Shown here: positions 9,567 to 19,413 of the stretch, in pieces
Position numbering within the stretch: the first letter of the stretch is position 1
Layout: the number at the start of each line of letters is the position of its first letter
Origin: Fidelibacterota bacterium SCGC AAA003-L08
Lineage (GTDB): Bacteria > Fidelibacterota > Marinisomatia > SCGC-AAA003-L08 > D37C17
Direction: 5' to 3'
DNA: 64,000 bases
Assembly (NCBI GenBank): GCA_000405805.1
Contig: ASPJ01000001.1
Coordinates: 1 to 64,000 of the forward strand
Made by a program: the position numbers and the translations under genes
The notes under the pieces: generated by a model
What the model saw: only the letters and a program-made list of their open reading frames with translations
What the model was told of the DNA's origin: nothing
Databases searched by the model: none

Positions 9567-10920
9567 CGTAAGATTTGCCCCTAGTCCTACAGGCTATTTA
9601 CATGTTGGAGGTTTACGCACGGCATTATACAACTATTTATTTGCTAAGCAACATAAAGGCAATTTAGTATTACGTATTGAAGATACAGATCAATCGCGAA
9701 AAGTTGATGGAGCTATTGATAATTTAATTGAATCACTTAATAAGTGTGGAATTATATTTGATAAAGGTCCAACAGAATATTCAACGGACAATCTTTTTAT
9801 TCAATCAAACAGATTATCCATTTATCATGAACATGTTACTTATTTATTAGAAAATAATTATGCATACGCATGTTTTGATGATGATTTTTTGCAGTATAGG
9901 GATAAGAGTTATAATAAAGAGCAATTAATCGATACATCCTACCATGTAAGATTAAAAATTCCAAATAATGAATTAACTGTAAAAGATGAAATTAGAGGTG
10001 ATATTAAGTTTGATTTATCACTCATTGATGACCCTGTAATATTAAAAACAGATCAATTCCCAACGTATCATTTAGCAAATGTTATAGATGATCACGATAT
10101 GGATATCAGCCATGTTATTAGAGGAGAAGAATGGTTGCCATCCACACCTATTCATGTTGTATTATATGATTATTTTCAATGGGAATTACCGGTATTTATT
10201 CATCTCCCATTATTATTGAACCCTGATAAATCTAAATTATCTAAGAGACAGGGGCATGTATCAGTTGATGAATTTCTAAATGAAGGGTACTTACCTGAGG
10301 CTCTTATTAATTTCATCGCATTACTTGGTTGGAATCCTAAAAATAATAATGAGATATTCTCAATTAATGAATTAATAGAACAATTTAATATTAAAAATAT
10401 CCAAAAATCTGGAGCTGTATTTGATATTAATAAACTTAATTGGATGAATGGAGAATATTTAAAAGATATTCAAGCTGAATCTATTGTTTCATTATGTAAA
10501 ATAATATTTGAGAAACATAATTTTACTATTGAAGATAATACTGATTTTATTAAGATCATTAATTTTGCCAAACAACGTTCCCATACAATTGCTGATATGG
10601 TAGAGCAAACAACTCCATTCTTTGTGGATCCATCATATAATGTAGAATATCGCGACTTGCTATTAGATAAACAATCAAAACGATTATTTTCTTTACTATT
10701 GGAGCAAGTAGCTGTTTTGAATAATATTGAAGAATCTGAGATTAAAGAAATTATATCTAATTTATCAATGGAGATTCATGTGAAAGGTAAAGAACTTTTT
10801 TTCCCAATTAGGCTAGCTCTTTGGGGTGATGTACATGGTCCAGATATTGGATTAATTATTAAAATATTAGGTAAAGAAAAAACATTAGCTAGATTAAATA
10901 AGGCTCTTAAATATGGATAA
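9556..10920 (+). CDS. gltX: Glutamyl-tRNA synthetase
   Basis: Class I synthetase, 454 residues. The HIGH-type signature appears as FAPSPTGYLHVGGLRTALYN and the KMSKS-type signature as KSKLSKRQG. RIEDTDQSR and GEEWLPSTP are also typical. It overlaps ispF by 11 bases and glnS by eight. Because a separate GlnRS is encoded next, this enzyme is expected to be discriminating, charging only tRNA-Glu. Confidence 0.96.
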   Translation: MNINVRFAPSPTGYLHVGGLRTALYNYLFAKQHKGNLVLRIEDTDQSRKVDGAIDNLIESLNKCGIIFDKGPTEYSTDNLFIQSNRLSIYHEHVTYLLENNYAYACFDDDFLQYRDKSYNKEQLIDTSYHVRLKIPNNELTVKDEIRGDIKFDLSLIDDPVILKTDQFPTYHLANVIDDHDMDISHVIRGEEWLPSTPIHVVLYDYFQWELPVFIHLPLLLNPDKSKLSKRQGHVSVDEFLNEGYLPEALINFIALLGWNPKNNNEIFSINELIEQFNIKNIQKSGAVFDINKLNWMNGEYLKDIQAESIVSLCKIIFEKHNFTIEDNTDFIKIINFAKQRSHTIADMVEQTTPFFVDPSYNVEYRDLLLDKQSKRLFSLLLEQVAVLNNIEESEIKEIISNLSMEIHVKGKELFFPIRLALWGDVHGPDIGLIIKILGKEKTLARLNKALKYG

Positions 10921-12577
10921 TGATAATTTATCAAATTTTATTCATGATATTATTGATGCTGATTTAAAGTCTAATAAATATAATTCTAAAATCAATACTC
11001 GATTTCCGCCAGAACCTAATGGGTTTTTACATATTGGGCATGCAAAATCAATATGTCTGAATTTTGGAATAGCAGAAAAATTTCAAGGTCATTGTAATCT
11101 TCGGTTTGATGATACGAACCCATTAAAAGAAAGTGATGAATATGTACAATCAATTATAAGTGATATCAAATGGTTGGGTTTTAATATTCAAGATAATATA
11201 TTGTATGCATCAGATTATTTTGAACAATTTTATGAATATGCTTTAATTTTAATTAAAAATAGGAAAGCTTATGTTGATGATCAATCTGCAGAATTAATCA
11301 AAATCAATAGAGGAACTCTTAACAAACCAGGAGAAAACAGCCCAAACCGTGATAGAAGTGTTGAAGAAAATATAATGCTTTTTGAAAATATGAAAGCAGG
11401 TAAATACGGTGATGGGGAAAAAGTATTACGAGCTAAAATTAATATGAATGCCCCTAACTTAAATTTACGTGATCCAATTATGTATAGAATTATACATACA
11501 TCGCATCATAGAACTGATAATAAATGGTGTATATACCCAATGTATGATTGGGCACATGGATTAGAAGATTCAATTGAAAAAATTACACATTCAATTTGCA
11601 CATTAGAATTTGAAGATCATAGGCCTCTATATGATTGGTATCTCAGTCAATTAGATATTCACCACCCTCAGCAAATTGAATTTGCTCGATTAGATTTAAG
11701 CTATACAGTGATGAGTAAGCGTAAGTTAAAAGAATTAATTGATAATAATTATGTTGATGGTTGGGATGATCCTAGAATGCCAACTATATCCGGTTTTAAA
11801 AGACGTGGCTATTCTCCGGAATCTATTAAAATATTTTGTAATAAAATTGGGGTTGCCAAAAGGGATAGTATTATTGATTATGCATTATTGGAATACTGTG
11901 TGCGGGAAGATTTAAATAAAAAAGCATTACGAGTTATGGCAGTTCTTAATCCTATTAAATTAATTATTGATAACTATCCAGATGATAAGGTTGAAGAATT
12001 ATCTGCTGAAAATAACCCTGAAAATGAATTGGATGGAACACGAGTTCTCCCATTCTCAAAAGAACTATGGATTGAACGTTCTGATTTTATGGAGGATGCA
12101 CCAAAGAAATACTTTAGACTTAGCATAGGTAAAGAAGTACGTCTTAAACATGCATATTACATTACTTGCACAGAAGTTGTTAAAAATGATGCCGGAGAAG
12201 TTATTGCAGTACACTGTACTTATGATCCTAAATCAAAAGGAGGATGGACTAATGATGGGCGAAAAGTCAGAGGGACTTTACACTGGGTCTCTACTCAACA
12301 TGCAATAGATGCTGAAGTTAGATTGTATGATAGATTATTTAATGTAGAAAACCCTCTCAATTCCAAAAAAATTAATAATTTTACTGATGCCATTAATTCA
12401 TCATCTCTATCAATTTTAAAAAATTGCAAACTTGAGCCGAGCTTATCTAATATCAATTTAGATGTTCATTATCAATTTTTAAGAATGGGATATTTTTATG
12501 TTGATTCAAATTCTACAAAAGATAAATTAATTTTCAATAGAACAAGTACATTGCGGGATTCATGGAAAAAAACTTAA
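10913..12577 (+). CDS. glnS: Glutaminyl-tRNA synthetase
   Basis: Class I synthetase charging tRNA-Gln directly, 554 residues. Key motifs are RFPPEPNGFLHIGHAKS, FDDTNPLKE, the tRNA-binding HRTDNKWCIYPMYDWAHG region and the KMSKS-type VMSKRKL. The C-terminal anticodon-binding barrels are present at normal length. GlnRS is patchily distributed in bacteria, so its presence suggests the indirect GatCAB route is not needed for tRNA-Gln. A tRNA-Gln gene lies 0.84 kb downstream. The 3' end overlaps ispE by 16 bases. Confidence 0.96.
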   Translation: MDNDNLSNFIHDIIDADLKSNKYNSKINTRFPPEPNGFLHIGHAKSICLNFGIAEKFQGHCNLRFDDTNPLKESDEYVQSIISDIKWLGFNIQDNILYASDYFEQFYEYALILIKNRKAYVDDQSAELIKINRGTLNKPGENSPNRDRSVEENIMLFENMKAGKYGDGEKVLRAKINMNAPNLNLRDPIMYRIIHTSHHRTDNKWCIYPMYDWAHGLEDSIEKITHSICTLEFEDHRPLYDWYLSQLDIHHPQQIEFARLDLSYTVMSKRKLKELIDNNYVDGWDDPRMPTISGFKRRGYSPESIKIFCNKIGVAKRDSIIDYALLEYCVREDLNKKALRVMAVLNPIKLIIDNYPDDKVEELSAENNPENELDGTRVLPFSKELWIERSDFMEDAPKKYFRLSIGKEVRLKHAYYITCTEVVKNDAGEVIAVHCTYDPKSKGGWTNDGRKVRGTLHWVSTQHAIDAEVRLYDRLFNVENPLNSKKINNFTDAINSSSLSILKNCKLEPSLSNINLDVHYQFLRMGYFYVDSNSTKDKLIFNRTSTLRDSWKKT

Positions 12578-13407
12578 CGTTACAATACCAATCCCATTGT
12601 AAGCTCAATTTAGGGTTACAGGTATTACATAAACGTGATGATGGGTTTCATAATTTAGACAGCATTTTTGTAGAACTAAATCTATCTGATATGATTATTT
12701 TTAAGAAATCACAATCATTCCAATTAACATCTAATGATGACTCTATAGAGAACCTCAAAGACAATACAATTTCAAAAGCATATCATGCAATACAATCATT
12801 ATACAGGAATAATCAAGAGTATTCAATTCATTTAGTTAAAAATATTCCAGTTGGTTCAGGCCTAGGGGGAGGAAGCAGTAATGCTGCAGTTGTTTTAAAA
12901 GCATTAAATGATTTGTGGGACATACAATTAACAAATGATGAATTAATTGAAATTGCGGCCAATATTGGTAGTGATGTTCCATTTTTTATTAATGGCGGGA
13001 TACAATATATTGAAGGGAAAGGAGAAATTCTAACACCATTGCACAGTACTAAATTATCTCAATTCACTATATTATTAGTATATCCTGAAATACATATAGA
13101 GACTAAATGGGCATTTCAGTCATTAAAAAAAGGTTTGGAAGTGCCAAAAACCTATAATAAATTCCTCGACTCTAATAACCAAGTAAATTGGAAATTATTG
13201 AAAAATGATTTTGAAAATGTTGTTTTCTCAACATATCCAAAGATCGGTGCAGTGAAAAAACAATTAATATCAAGAAAGGTATTATATGCTGGTCTGTCGG
13301 GAAGTGGCTCGACTGTGTATGGGATATTCGTTAATAAAGAGGAAGCTATTGATGCTTCTAAATTATTCCCATCTTACAGAACGTATATTACTTCTCCGAT
13401 AGTATGA
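12562..13407 (+). CDS. ispE: 4-diphosphocytidyl-2-C-methyl-D-erythritol kinase
   Basis: GHMP-family kinase of the MEP isoprenoid pathway. The 281 residues contain the substrate-binding KLNLGLQVL start, the ATP-binding loop IPVGSGLGGGSSNAA and the C-terminal GLSGSGSTVYGIF motif. It overlaps glnS by 16 bases and ends in TGA, 12 bases before the tRNA-Gln gene. This is a second nearby example of TGA used as an ordinary stop. Confidence 0.95.
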   Translation: MEKNLTLQYQSHCKLNLGLQVLHKRDDGFHNLDSIFVELNLSDMIIFKKSQSFQLTSNDDSIENLKDNTISKAYHAIQSLYRNNQEYSIHLVKNIPVGSGLGGGSSNAAVVLKALNDLWDIQLTNDELIEIAANIGSDVPFFINGGIQYIEGKGEILTPLHSTKLSQFTILLVYPEIHIETKWAFQSLKKGLEVPKTYNKFLDSNNQVNWKLLKNDFENVVFSTYPKIGAVKKQLISRKVLYAGLSGSGSTVYGIFVNKEEAIDASKLFPSYRTYITSPIV

Positions 13408-13419
13408 ATGAAATAACTT

Positions 13420-13490
13420 TGGGGGATCGTTCAATGGTAGGACACATGGTTTTGGTCCATGGGATTGGGGTTCGACTCCCTATCCCCCAG
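13420..13490 (+). tRNA. tRNA-Gln (anticodon TTG)
   Basis: A full cloverleaf can be drawn. The acceptor stem TGGGGGA pairs with TCCCCCA, the D stem is GTTC/GGAC, and the anticodon stem CATGG/CCATG encloses a TTTTGGT loop with anticodon TTG at 13452-13454. The T-arm loop TTCGACT is closed by five pairs. The T-G acceptor start matches bacterial tRNA-Gln. The discriminator base is G at 13490 and the CCA end is not fully encoded. The gene sits between ispE and prs, downstream of glnS. Confidence 0.96.
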
Positions 13491-13502
13491 CAAACATAGA
13501 TT

Positions 13503-14435
13503 ATGAAAATATTTACAGGAAATTCAAACACTCAATTTGCAGAAGGTGTAGCTAAGTATTTAGGTATTCCATTAGGTAAAGTTGATTTGCGGAAATTTAG
13601 TGATGGGGAACTATATGTTGCCTTTGATGAAAATATCCGTAATGAAGAAGTATTTATTATACAATCAACTAATCCTCCAGCAGAAAATATATTAGAATTA
13701 TTATTAATGTTAGATGCTGCAAGACGTGCTTCAGCAAAAAAAGTAATCGCAGTTGTACCTTATTTTGGCTATGGGAGGCAGGATCGAAAAGATAAACCGC
13801 GAGTTCCAATCTCATCTAGATTATTAATTGATTTATTGTCTGTTGGAGGTGTCGATAGAATTATAACAATGGATTTACACTCTCCACAAATTCAAGGGTT
13901 TGCAAATGTCCCTTTCGATCATTTGTATTCGAGTATTGCATTAATGGATAGATTGAAAAAATTTAATTTAGATGAACAGTCAGGTTGTGTTCTGGCTCCA
14001 GATGTTGGCAGTGCCAAGATGAGCCAAGCATATGCTAAACGTTTAAATGTAAGTTTTGCATTAATTGACAAAAGACGACCAAAAGCTAATGAAGCTAAAG
14101 TTGCTAATTTAGTAGGTGATTTAAATAATAAACACGTGTTAATTATTGATGATATGATTGATACTGCTGGAACAATTTGTAATGCTGCAGATACAGCTAT
14201 AGAAAACGGTGCACTTTCTGTATCTGCAATTGCCACCCATCCAGTGTTATCGGGCCCAGCAATTGATAGGTTGAAAAAGTCTGAAATTAATAAAGTGATT
14301 TTATGTGATACTATAAGTTTAAGCCCAGATAAATATTTTGATAAGCTAGAAATTATTTCTGTATCAAATGTATTTGGAGAAGCAATTAAAAGAGTTGTTG
14401 ATGGAACATCATTGAGCTCAATGTTTAAGGAGTAA
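13503..14435 (+). CDS. prs: Ribose-phosphate pyrophosphokinase
   Basis: Makes PRPP from ribose 5-phosphate and ATP for nucleotide, histidine and NAD synthesis. The 310 residues show GKVDLRKFSDGE, the ATP-site region VVPYFGYGRQDRK, the metal-binding MDLHSPQIQGF motif and the PRPP-binding loop VLIIDDMIDTAGTI. It contains an intact A7 run at 13736-13742. The order prs, rplY, pth is a common bacterial arrangement. Confidence 0.97.
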   Translation: MKIFTGNSNTQFAEGVAKYLGIPLGKVDLRKFSDGELYVAFDENIRNEEVFIIQSTNPPAENILELLLMLDAARRASAKKVIAVVPYFGYGRQDRKDKPRVPISSRLLIDLLSVGGVDRIITMDLHSPQIQGFANVPFDHLYSSIALMDRLKKFNLDEQSGCVLAPDVGSAKMSQAYAKRLNVSFALIDKRRPKANEAKVANLVGDLNNKHVLIIDDMIDTAGTICNAADTAIENGALSVSAIATHPVLSGPAIDRLKKSEINKVILCDTISLSPDKYFDKLEIISVSNVFGEAIKRVVDGTSLSSMFKE

Positions 14436-14440
14436 ATTGA

Positions 14441-15139
14441 ATGGCTAAAGAGTATAAAATAGAAATTGAAAAACGTGAATTATTTGAAAAAGCTAAACAT
14501 TTAAGGCATGCCGAAGGTATCCCTGGAGTCTACTACTCACATGATTCTAAAGAAAGTATTTTATTTAAAATGAATGTATCTGAATTAAGAGAAGCAATTA
14601 AATCAGGAGCGCAGATTTTTAAAGTAAGTGTGGATGGTAAATTGCGTGATGTGATTTTTAAATCAGTACAATATCATCCAGTAACTGATGCTGTACAGCA
14701 TATTGATTTATATGGCGTGAATATGGATGTAGCGATTAATATTAAAGTACCATTAGTGATTATAGGAGAATGTATAGGGGTAAAAGAAGATGGTGGAGTA
14801 ATTAGCACGCCATTAACAGAATTGGAAGTTTCTTGCTTACCAGGGGATATTCCCCAATCTATTGAGGTAGATATTACAGAATTACATCTTGGTGATAGTC
14901 TTCAAGCTGAAAATTTAATACTAGATGATACATTAACATTAGTTACTAGTCCAGATTCTACGATTGCATCTGTAACTCATGCTGCATTAGAAATTGAACC
15001 TGAAATTGAAGAAGATGAATTAGAAGAAGGTATGGAAGGCGAAGAAGGTGAAGAAGGAGAAGAATCTGCAGAAGGAGAAAGCACAGGAGATGATAGTGCA
15101 GATAAAAAAGATGATGCAGATAGTGGTGATAGTAAATAA
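14441..15139 (+). CDS. rplY: Large ribosomal subunit protein bL25, long CTC type
   Basis: 5S-rRNA-binding ribosomal protein of the TL5/CTC class: N-terminal L25 barrel (about 1-95, with the QYHPVTDAVQHIDLYGV motif) followed by the CTC C-terminal domain (about 96-185, with ELEVSCLPGDIPQSIEVDI). Residues from about 188 to 232 form a low-complexity tail rich in Glu, Gly, Asp and Ser. Such acidic tails are common in this family. It has an AAGGAG ribosome site overlapping the prs stop and precedes pth by three bases. Confidence 0.95.
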   Translation: MAKEYKIEIEKRELFEKAKHLRHAEGIPGVYYSHDSKESILFKMNVSELREAIKSGAQIFKVSVDGKLRDVIFKSVQYHPVTDAVQHIDLYGVNMDVAINIKVPLVIIGECIGVKEDGGVISTPLTELEVSCLPGDIPQSIEVDITELHLGDSLQAENLILDDTLTLVTSPDSTIASVTHAALEIEPEIEEDELEEGMEGEEGEEGEESAEGESTGDDSADKKDDADSGDSK

Positions 15140-15142
15140 ATA

Positions 15143-15688
15143 ATGATTTTAGTAGGATTAGGTAATCCTGGAGATAAATACTCTACAACTAAACATAATT
15201 TTGGTTATTGGATTATTGATTCTATAATTAGGAAATGTTCTTTGAAATTAAAAGCAGGAAAAGGTGATTACCTTTATGCTCAGCATGGAGATTCATTTTT
15301 AGTCAAACCTACTTCGTATATGAATAGTAGCGGATTGGTAGTCAATCAGATTTTGAATTATTATAAAGCTTCGATTGAAGATTTAGTTATAATATATGAT
15401 GATATAGACTTGACATTAGGAACTATACGATTTAGAGATAAAGGTGGACCAGCGGGGCACAGAGGTATAGAAAATATTATCTATCAATTACGATCAGAAT
15501 CATTTTTACGATTACGACTTGGGATTGCTGTTGAAGATTTGCATATGAAGCCTTCAGAAAAATATGTATTATCACCCTTTCCAAAAAAATATAAAGAAGA
15601 AATAGATTTAGTAATTAATAAATCTGTAGATGGTTTAGAATATTTGCTAGATAATGGAATAGAAAAAACAATGAATAAATTTAATTAA
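15143..15688 (+). CDS. pth: Peptidyl-tRNA hydrolase
   Basis: Releases tRNA from prematurely dropped peptidyl-tRNAs. At 181 residues it has the N-terminal motif VGLGNPGDKY, the catalytic His in TKHNFGYW, the PTSYMNSSG motif, and the catalytic Asp in IYDDIDL followed by GGPAGHRGIENI. It is the usual partner downstream of rplY. hppA begins 13 bases later. Confidence 0.96.
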   Translation: MILVGLGNPGDKYSTTKHNFGYWIIDSIIRKCSLKLKAGKGDYLYAQHGDSFLVKPTSYMNSSGLVVNQILNYYKASIEDLVIIYDDIDLTLGTIRFRDKGGPAGHRGIENIIYQLRSESFLRLRLGIAVEDLHMKPSEKYVLSPFPKKYKEEIDLVINKSVDGLEYLLDNGIEKTMNKFN

Positions 15689-15701
15689 GGGATTGTACTA
15701 A

Positions 15702-17939
15702 ATGAATCAATTAATATATGTATTAGGAGCAGGTGTCTTAGCAATGCTGTATGCTTTTTGGAAAACAAGCTGGATTAATGCCCAAGATCAAGGGAATGAT
15801 CGGATGGTTAAAATAGGCAAACATATTGCAGATGGTGCGATGGCATTTTTGAAAGCTGAATATCGTGTGCTTGCAGTATTTGTTATCATTGTTGCTGGTT
15901 TATTAGGAGGCTTAGCATATTATGGAGAACAGACCGCCCTTAATCAAGACCCTAATTATATCACTCAACCAGCATGGTTAATTTCGATATCGTTTTTAGT
16001 TGGTGCATTGGCTTCTGGTTTAGCGGGATTTTTAGGTATGCGAGTAGCAACGAAAGCAAATAATAGAACAACTCATGCCGCTCAAACAGGATTAGCAAAA
16101 GCATTAAATGTTGCATTTACAGGTGGTTCTGTTATGGGTTTAAGTGTTGTTGGCCTTGGAGTGTTAGGTGTAACTGGATTATTTATGATATATCAAATTT
16201 CAGGAGCATTTGTAGTTGCTGAAGAGATAAAATATGGTGCATTAATTCAAGCATTAACTGGTTTTTCATTGGGAGCTTCATCTATTGCATTATTTGCTCG
16301 TGTTGGAGGTGGTATTTATACTAAAGCAGCTGATGTGGGTGCTGATCTTGTTGGTAAAGTAGAAGCTGGTATTCCTGAGGATCATCCACTAAATCCAGCA
16401 ACTATTGCTGATAATGTTGGTGACAATGTTGGTGATGTTGCAGGCATGGGGGCAGATCTTTTTGAATCATATGTAGGTGCAATAATTGGCTCAATGGTAT
16501 TAGGTTGGGCTGTAAGTGAAGGTAATATAAATTTTGTATTATTACCTTTATTTATTGCAGGAGCTGGGATTATAGTTTCAATTATTGGTACATTCATGGT
16601 TTCTGTTAAAGAAGGTGGAGATCCTCAAAAAGGATTAAATATTGGAGAATTTGGTTCATCTGCGATAATGGTTGTAGCAATGTATTTTTTAATTGATTGT
16701 GTTATTGGCAGTACTATTTTTGGAAATAATTATGATGCCCTTGGTATATTTTTTGCGACTCTATTTGGGTTGGGAGCAGGTTTATCTATTGGTTTAATAA
16801 CAGAGCATTATACAGGCACTGGTACAGGACCTGTTAAATCTGTTGCAAATCAATCTATTACAGGAGCAGCTACCAATATTATAGCTGGGCTTGGTGTTGG
16901 TATGCAATCAACATTTTTACCAATGATTATTATAGCTATTGCAATTGTTGGAGCACATTCGTTTGCTGGTTTATATGGTATTGCTATGGCAGCTCTTGGC
17001 ATGTTAGCTAATACAGGGATTCAGTTAGCAGTAGATGCATATGGACCAATATCTGATAATGCTGGTGGTATAGCTGAAATGGCAGAATTACCTCCAGAGG
17101 TTCGTGAGAGAACAGATAAATTAGATGCAGTTGGGAATACTACGGCAGCAATTGGGAAGGGCTTTGCAATTGGATCAGCAGCGCTTACTACACTTGCATT
17201 ATTTGCAGCATTTAGTCAAGTAGTAGAAGCCGGTAGAAAAGCAGCTAATGCAGAAGCACTTTCTGCAGATACTCCCATCCCATGGGAATCAGTAGGGCTA
17301 TCAATTAATATATCAGAGCCAATTGTGATGGCAGCATTATTTATTGGTGCAATGCTACCATTTTTATTCTCATCATTAGCCATGGGTGCTGTTGGAAGAG
17401 CCGCGATGTCCATGATTGAAGAAGTAAGAAGACAATTTAGAGATATTCCAGAATTAAAAGCGGCATTAGAAGTAATGAATAAAGGAGATGAATCATCTTG
17501 GTCAGATGAAGATAAAAAAACATATGAAGCAGGTCTTGATAAAGCAGAACATGGTAAATGTGTAGAAATATCAACTCAAGCAGCTATTAAAGAAATGATG
17601 TTACCAGGACTATTGGCTATTGTATCTCCAGTAATCATAGGATTATTAATGGGACCAGAGGGACTTGGAGGATTATTAGCTGGAGTAACTGTAAGTGGAG
17701 TTGCTATGGCAATTTTTCAATCCAATGCAGGCGGTGCATGGGATAATGCAAAAAAAATGATTGAAGAAGGAATTGAAATTAACGGTACAGAATATGGGAA
17801 AGGATCTGATCCTCATAAAGCAGCAGTTGTAGGTGATACTGTTGGGGATCCATTTAAAGATACTTCAGGTCCATCATTAAATATATTAATCAAACTAATG
17901 TCTGTTGTGTCATTAGTTGCTGCACCATTTTTATTTTAG
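15702..17939 (+). CDS. hppA: Membrane-bound pyrophosphatase ion pump, K+-dependent type
   Basis: Inner-membrane pump of 745 residues, predicted from the family to have about 16 helices, that couples pyrophosphate hydrolysis to H+ and/or Na+ export. The catalytic region has [19 protein letters not shown] and [20 protein letters not shown], and the last cytosolic loop has [15 protein letters not shown]. The segment [16 protein letters not shown] carries Ala at the position that, as I recall, distinguishes K+-dependent enzymes from K+-independent ones, where Lys is found. The ion cannot be decided from sequence by eye. A GGGAT ribosome site precedes the ATG. Confidence 0.96.
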   Translation: MNQLIYVLGAGVLAMLYAFWKTSWINAQDQGNDRMVKIGKHIADGAMAFLKAEYRVLAVFVIIVAGLLGGLAYYGEQTALNQDPNYITQPAWLISISFLVGALASGLAGFLGMRVATKANNRTTHAAQTGLAKALNVAFTGGSVMGLSVVGLGVLGVTGLFMIYQISGAFVVAEEIKYGALIQALTGFSLGASSIALFARVGGGIYTKAADVGADLVGKVEAGIPEDHPLNPATIADNVGDNVGDVAGMGADLFESYVGAIIGSMVLGWAVSEGNINFVLLPLFIAGAGIIVSIIGTFMVSVKEGGDPQKGLNIGEFGSSAIMVVAMYFLIDCVIGSTIFGNNYDALGIFFATLFGLGAGLSIGLITEHYTGTGTGPVKSVANQSITGAATNIIAGLGVGMQSTFLPMIIIAIAIVGAHSFAGLYGIAMAALGMLANTGIQLAVDAYGPISDNAGGIAEMAELPPEVRERTDKLDAVGNTTAAIGKGFAIGSAALTTLALFAAFSQVVEAGRKAANAEALSADTPIPWESVGLSINISEPIVMAALFIGAMLPFLFSSLAMGAVGRAAMSMIEEVRRQFRDIPELKAALEVMNKGDESSWSDEDKKTYEAGLDKAEHGKCVEISTQAAIKEMMLPGLLAIVSPVIIGLLMGPEGLGGLLAGVTVSGVAMAIFQSNAGGAWDNAKKMIEEGIEINGTEYGKGSDPHKAAVVGDTVGDPFKDTSGPSLNILIKLMSVVSLVAAPFLF

Positions 17940-17957
17940 AAAGGAAACGGAGTTTAA

Positions 17958-18677
17958 ATGAATTATTATGAAACATTATATATAATACACCCTGCATTAG
18001 ATGGCGGAAGAATTAAAGAGATGGTTTTATCTGTTGATAAAATCCTTAAGAAAACTGGAGGAGCATCTTCTTTTTTAGATATCTGGGGAAAAAAGAAACT
18101 AGCTTATGAAATTGATAAACAAAGATATGGTACATATATTCTTGTGCAATTTAGTGGTGATGGTTCAGGAAATGCAAAATTTAATATGGAATTAGAGCAT
18201 AATCCTAATATATTAGCATATTTAACTACAAGAATTGATGATGAAAAATTACGTGAGCAAAGGATAAGCTTAGAAGAGCAAATTACGGGTGACAGCCCTC
18301 CATCTTCTAGTCAAGAGAAGTCTAAAGCAGAAGACAGCAGTGATAAAAAGGTAGAAGCAGTAGAAAATAATGATGAACCATCAAAAGAGCCTGAAAAAAC
18401 AATGGATGAAGAACCTAATGTTCAGGGTGATGATGTAGCTGTCGTGGTATCAGAAGATGATTCAGAGGATCAAGCAGCTGTAGCATCAGAAGATGATTCA
18501 GAGGATCAAGCAGCTGTAGCATCAGAAGATGATTCAGAGGATCAAGCAGCTGTAGCATCAGAAGATGATTCAGAGGATCAAGCAGCTGTAGCATCAGAAG
18601 ATGATTCAGAGGATCAAGCAGCTGTAGCATCAGAAGATGATAAACAATCTGATAAAAGTACAAAGGAGGAAGAGTAA
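17958..18677 (+). CDS. rpsF: Small ribosomal subunit protein bS6 with a long acidic repeat tail
   Basis: Residues 1 to about 98 are a normal bS6 (YYETLYIIHPALD, then GKKKLAYEIDKQRYGTYILV). The usual bS6 is roughly 95-135 residues, but this one is 239. The extra part is an acidic low-complexity tail ending in five copies of a 12-residue unit (VASEDDSEDQAA) and a partial sixth, encoded by near-identical 36-base DNA repeats. bS6 binds bS18 on the 30S platform, and rpsR follows directly. An AAGGAGGAAGAG ribosome site for rpsR is embedded in the last codons. Confidence 0.94.
   Translation: MNYYETLYIIHPALDGGRIKEMVLSVDKILKKTGGASSFLDIWGKKKLAYEIDKQRYGTYILVQFSGDGSGNAKFNMELEHNPNILAYLTTRIDDEKLREQRISLEEQITGDSPPSSSQEKSKAEDSSDKKVEAVENNDEPSKEPEKTMDEEPNVQGDDVAVVVSEDDSEDQAAVASEDDSEDQAAVASEDDSEDQAAVASEDDSEDQAAVASEDDSEDQAAVASEDDKQSDKSTKEEE
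18444..18641 (+). repeat. 36-base tandem repeat inside rpsF
   Basis: Five consecutive 36-base units (18444-18479, 18480-18515, 18516-18551, 18552-18587, 18588-18623) plus an 18-base partial unit to 18641. Units two to five look identical; the first differs near its start. The period is a multiple of three, so copy-number change keeps the reading frame. There are no spacers, so this is a minisatellite, not a CRISPR array. Confidence 0.95.
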
Positions 18678-18914
18678 ATGTCATTTATAAATTCAAAAAA
18701 GATATGTCCATTTAAGGAAGATTGTGAGTTAATTGATAAAATTGATTATAAAGAATATAAATTTTTAAAAAAATTCACTACTGAACAAGGTAAAATTATA
18801 CCAGCACATGTTACAGGTGTTTCTGCAAGATATCAGAGAATGTTAACTAGAGAAATTAAAAAAGCTAGAAATATTGCATTATTACCTTATTCAAATGATC
18901 CTAGAAAAAATTAA
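18678..18914 (+). CDS. rpsR: Small ribosomal subunit protein bS18
   Basis: 78-residue bS18, partner of bS6 on the 30S platform. The conserved core [19 protein letters not shown] and the arginine-rich [24 protein letters not shown] region (about residues 48-72) are clear. It starts directly after the rpsF stop with an AAGGAGG ribosome site. Many bacteria have ssb between rpsF and rpsR; here there is none. Confidence 0.97.
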   Translation: MSFINSKKICPFKEDCELIDKIDYKEYKFLKKFTTEQGKIIPAHVTGVSARYQRMLTREIKKARNIALLPYSNDPRKN

Positions 18915-18926
18915 ACTGGAGTTATA

Positions 18927-19373
18927 ATGAAAATCATTTTAAATGAAAATATTGAATCACTTGGAGAAATTGGCGATATAATATCAGTTAAGAAAGGCTA
19001 TGCAAGAAATTATTTATTTCCTAAAGGATTAGCACAACTTGCGACAGATAAAAATATTGAATCTACTAAAAAACTAGTAGTATTAAGAGAGAAAAAAGAT
19101 GCAATTAATAGATCTAACTTGGAAGCTTTAGCCAAGCAATTAGATAAGTTAACTTTGAAATTTGAACTGCAGGCTGGTGAAGAGGATAAGTTGTTTGGTT
19201 CAGTTACATCAGCAATGATTTGTGATGCGATAGAAGAACAAGGATACAAGGTTGATAAAAAAGAAATTCACCTTGAGGAACCTATTAAACATTTGGGTAA
19301 ACATCCTGTTGAAATACATCTTGGACATGAATTATCTGCTAAAGTTCTAGTTAAAGTCTCATCATTAGAATAA
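18927..19373 (+). CDS. rplI: Large ribosomal subunit protein bL9
   Basis: 148-residue bL9. The N-terminal rRNA-binding domain has ENIESLGEIGDIISVKKGYARNYL and FPKGLA, followed by the long connecting helix and the C-terminal domain with KLFGSVTSAMI. It completes the rpsF-rpsR-rplI operon, 12 bases after rpsR. A perfect AT-only inverted repeat lies between this gene and priA. Confidence 0.97.
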   Translation: MKIILNENIESLGEIGDIISVKKGYARNYLFPKGLAQLATDKNIESTKKLVVLREKKDAINRSNLEALAKQLDKLTLKFELQAGEEDKLFGSVTSAMICDAIEEQGYKVDKKEIHLEEPIKHLGKHPVEIHLGHELSAKVLVKVSSLE

Positions 19374-19388
19374 ATCTCTGTTCAATAG

Positions 19389-19413
19389 TATAATAATTCT
19401 ATAAATTATTATA
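19389..19413 (+). repeat. Perfect 10-base inverted repeat ending at the priA start codon
   Basis: TATAATAATT (19389-19398) and its exact complement AATTATTATA (19404-19413) flank a five-base loop. The second arm ends on the A of the priA ATG, and no ribosome-binding motif is visible there. It could be an operator, a weak hairpin masking the start, or chance in AT-rich DNA. The left arm also contains a TATAAT -10-like string. Confidence 0.45.

Noticed and set aside
18444..18641. 36-base direct repeats as a CRISPR array
   Set aside because: The units abut with no spacers and lie in frame inside rpsF. No cas gene is present.
18415..18684. Minus-strand open frame with a leucine-rich repeat pattern
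   Set aside because: It is the shadow of the rpsF tandem repeat. The period is a multiple of three, so any open frame simply repeats. There is no start context of its own.
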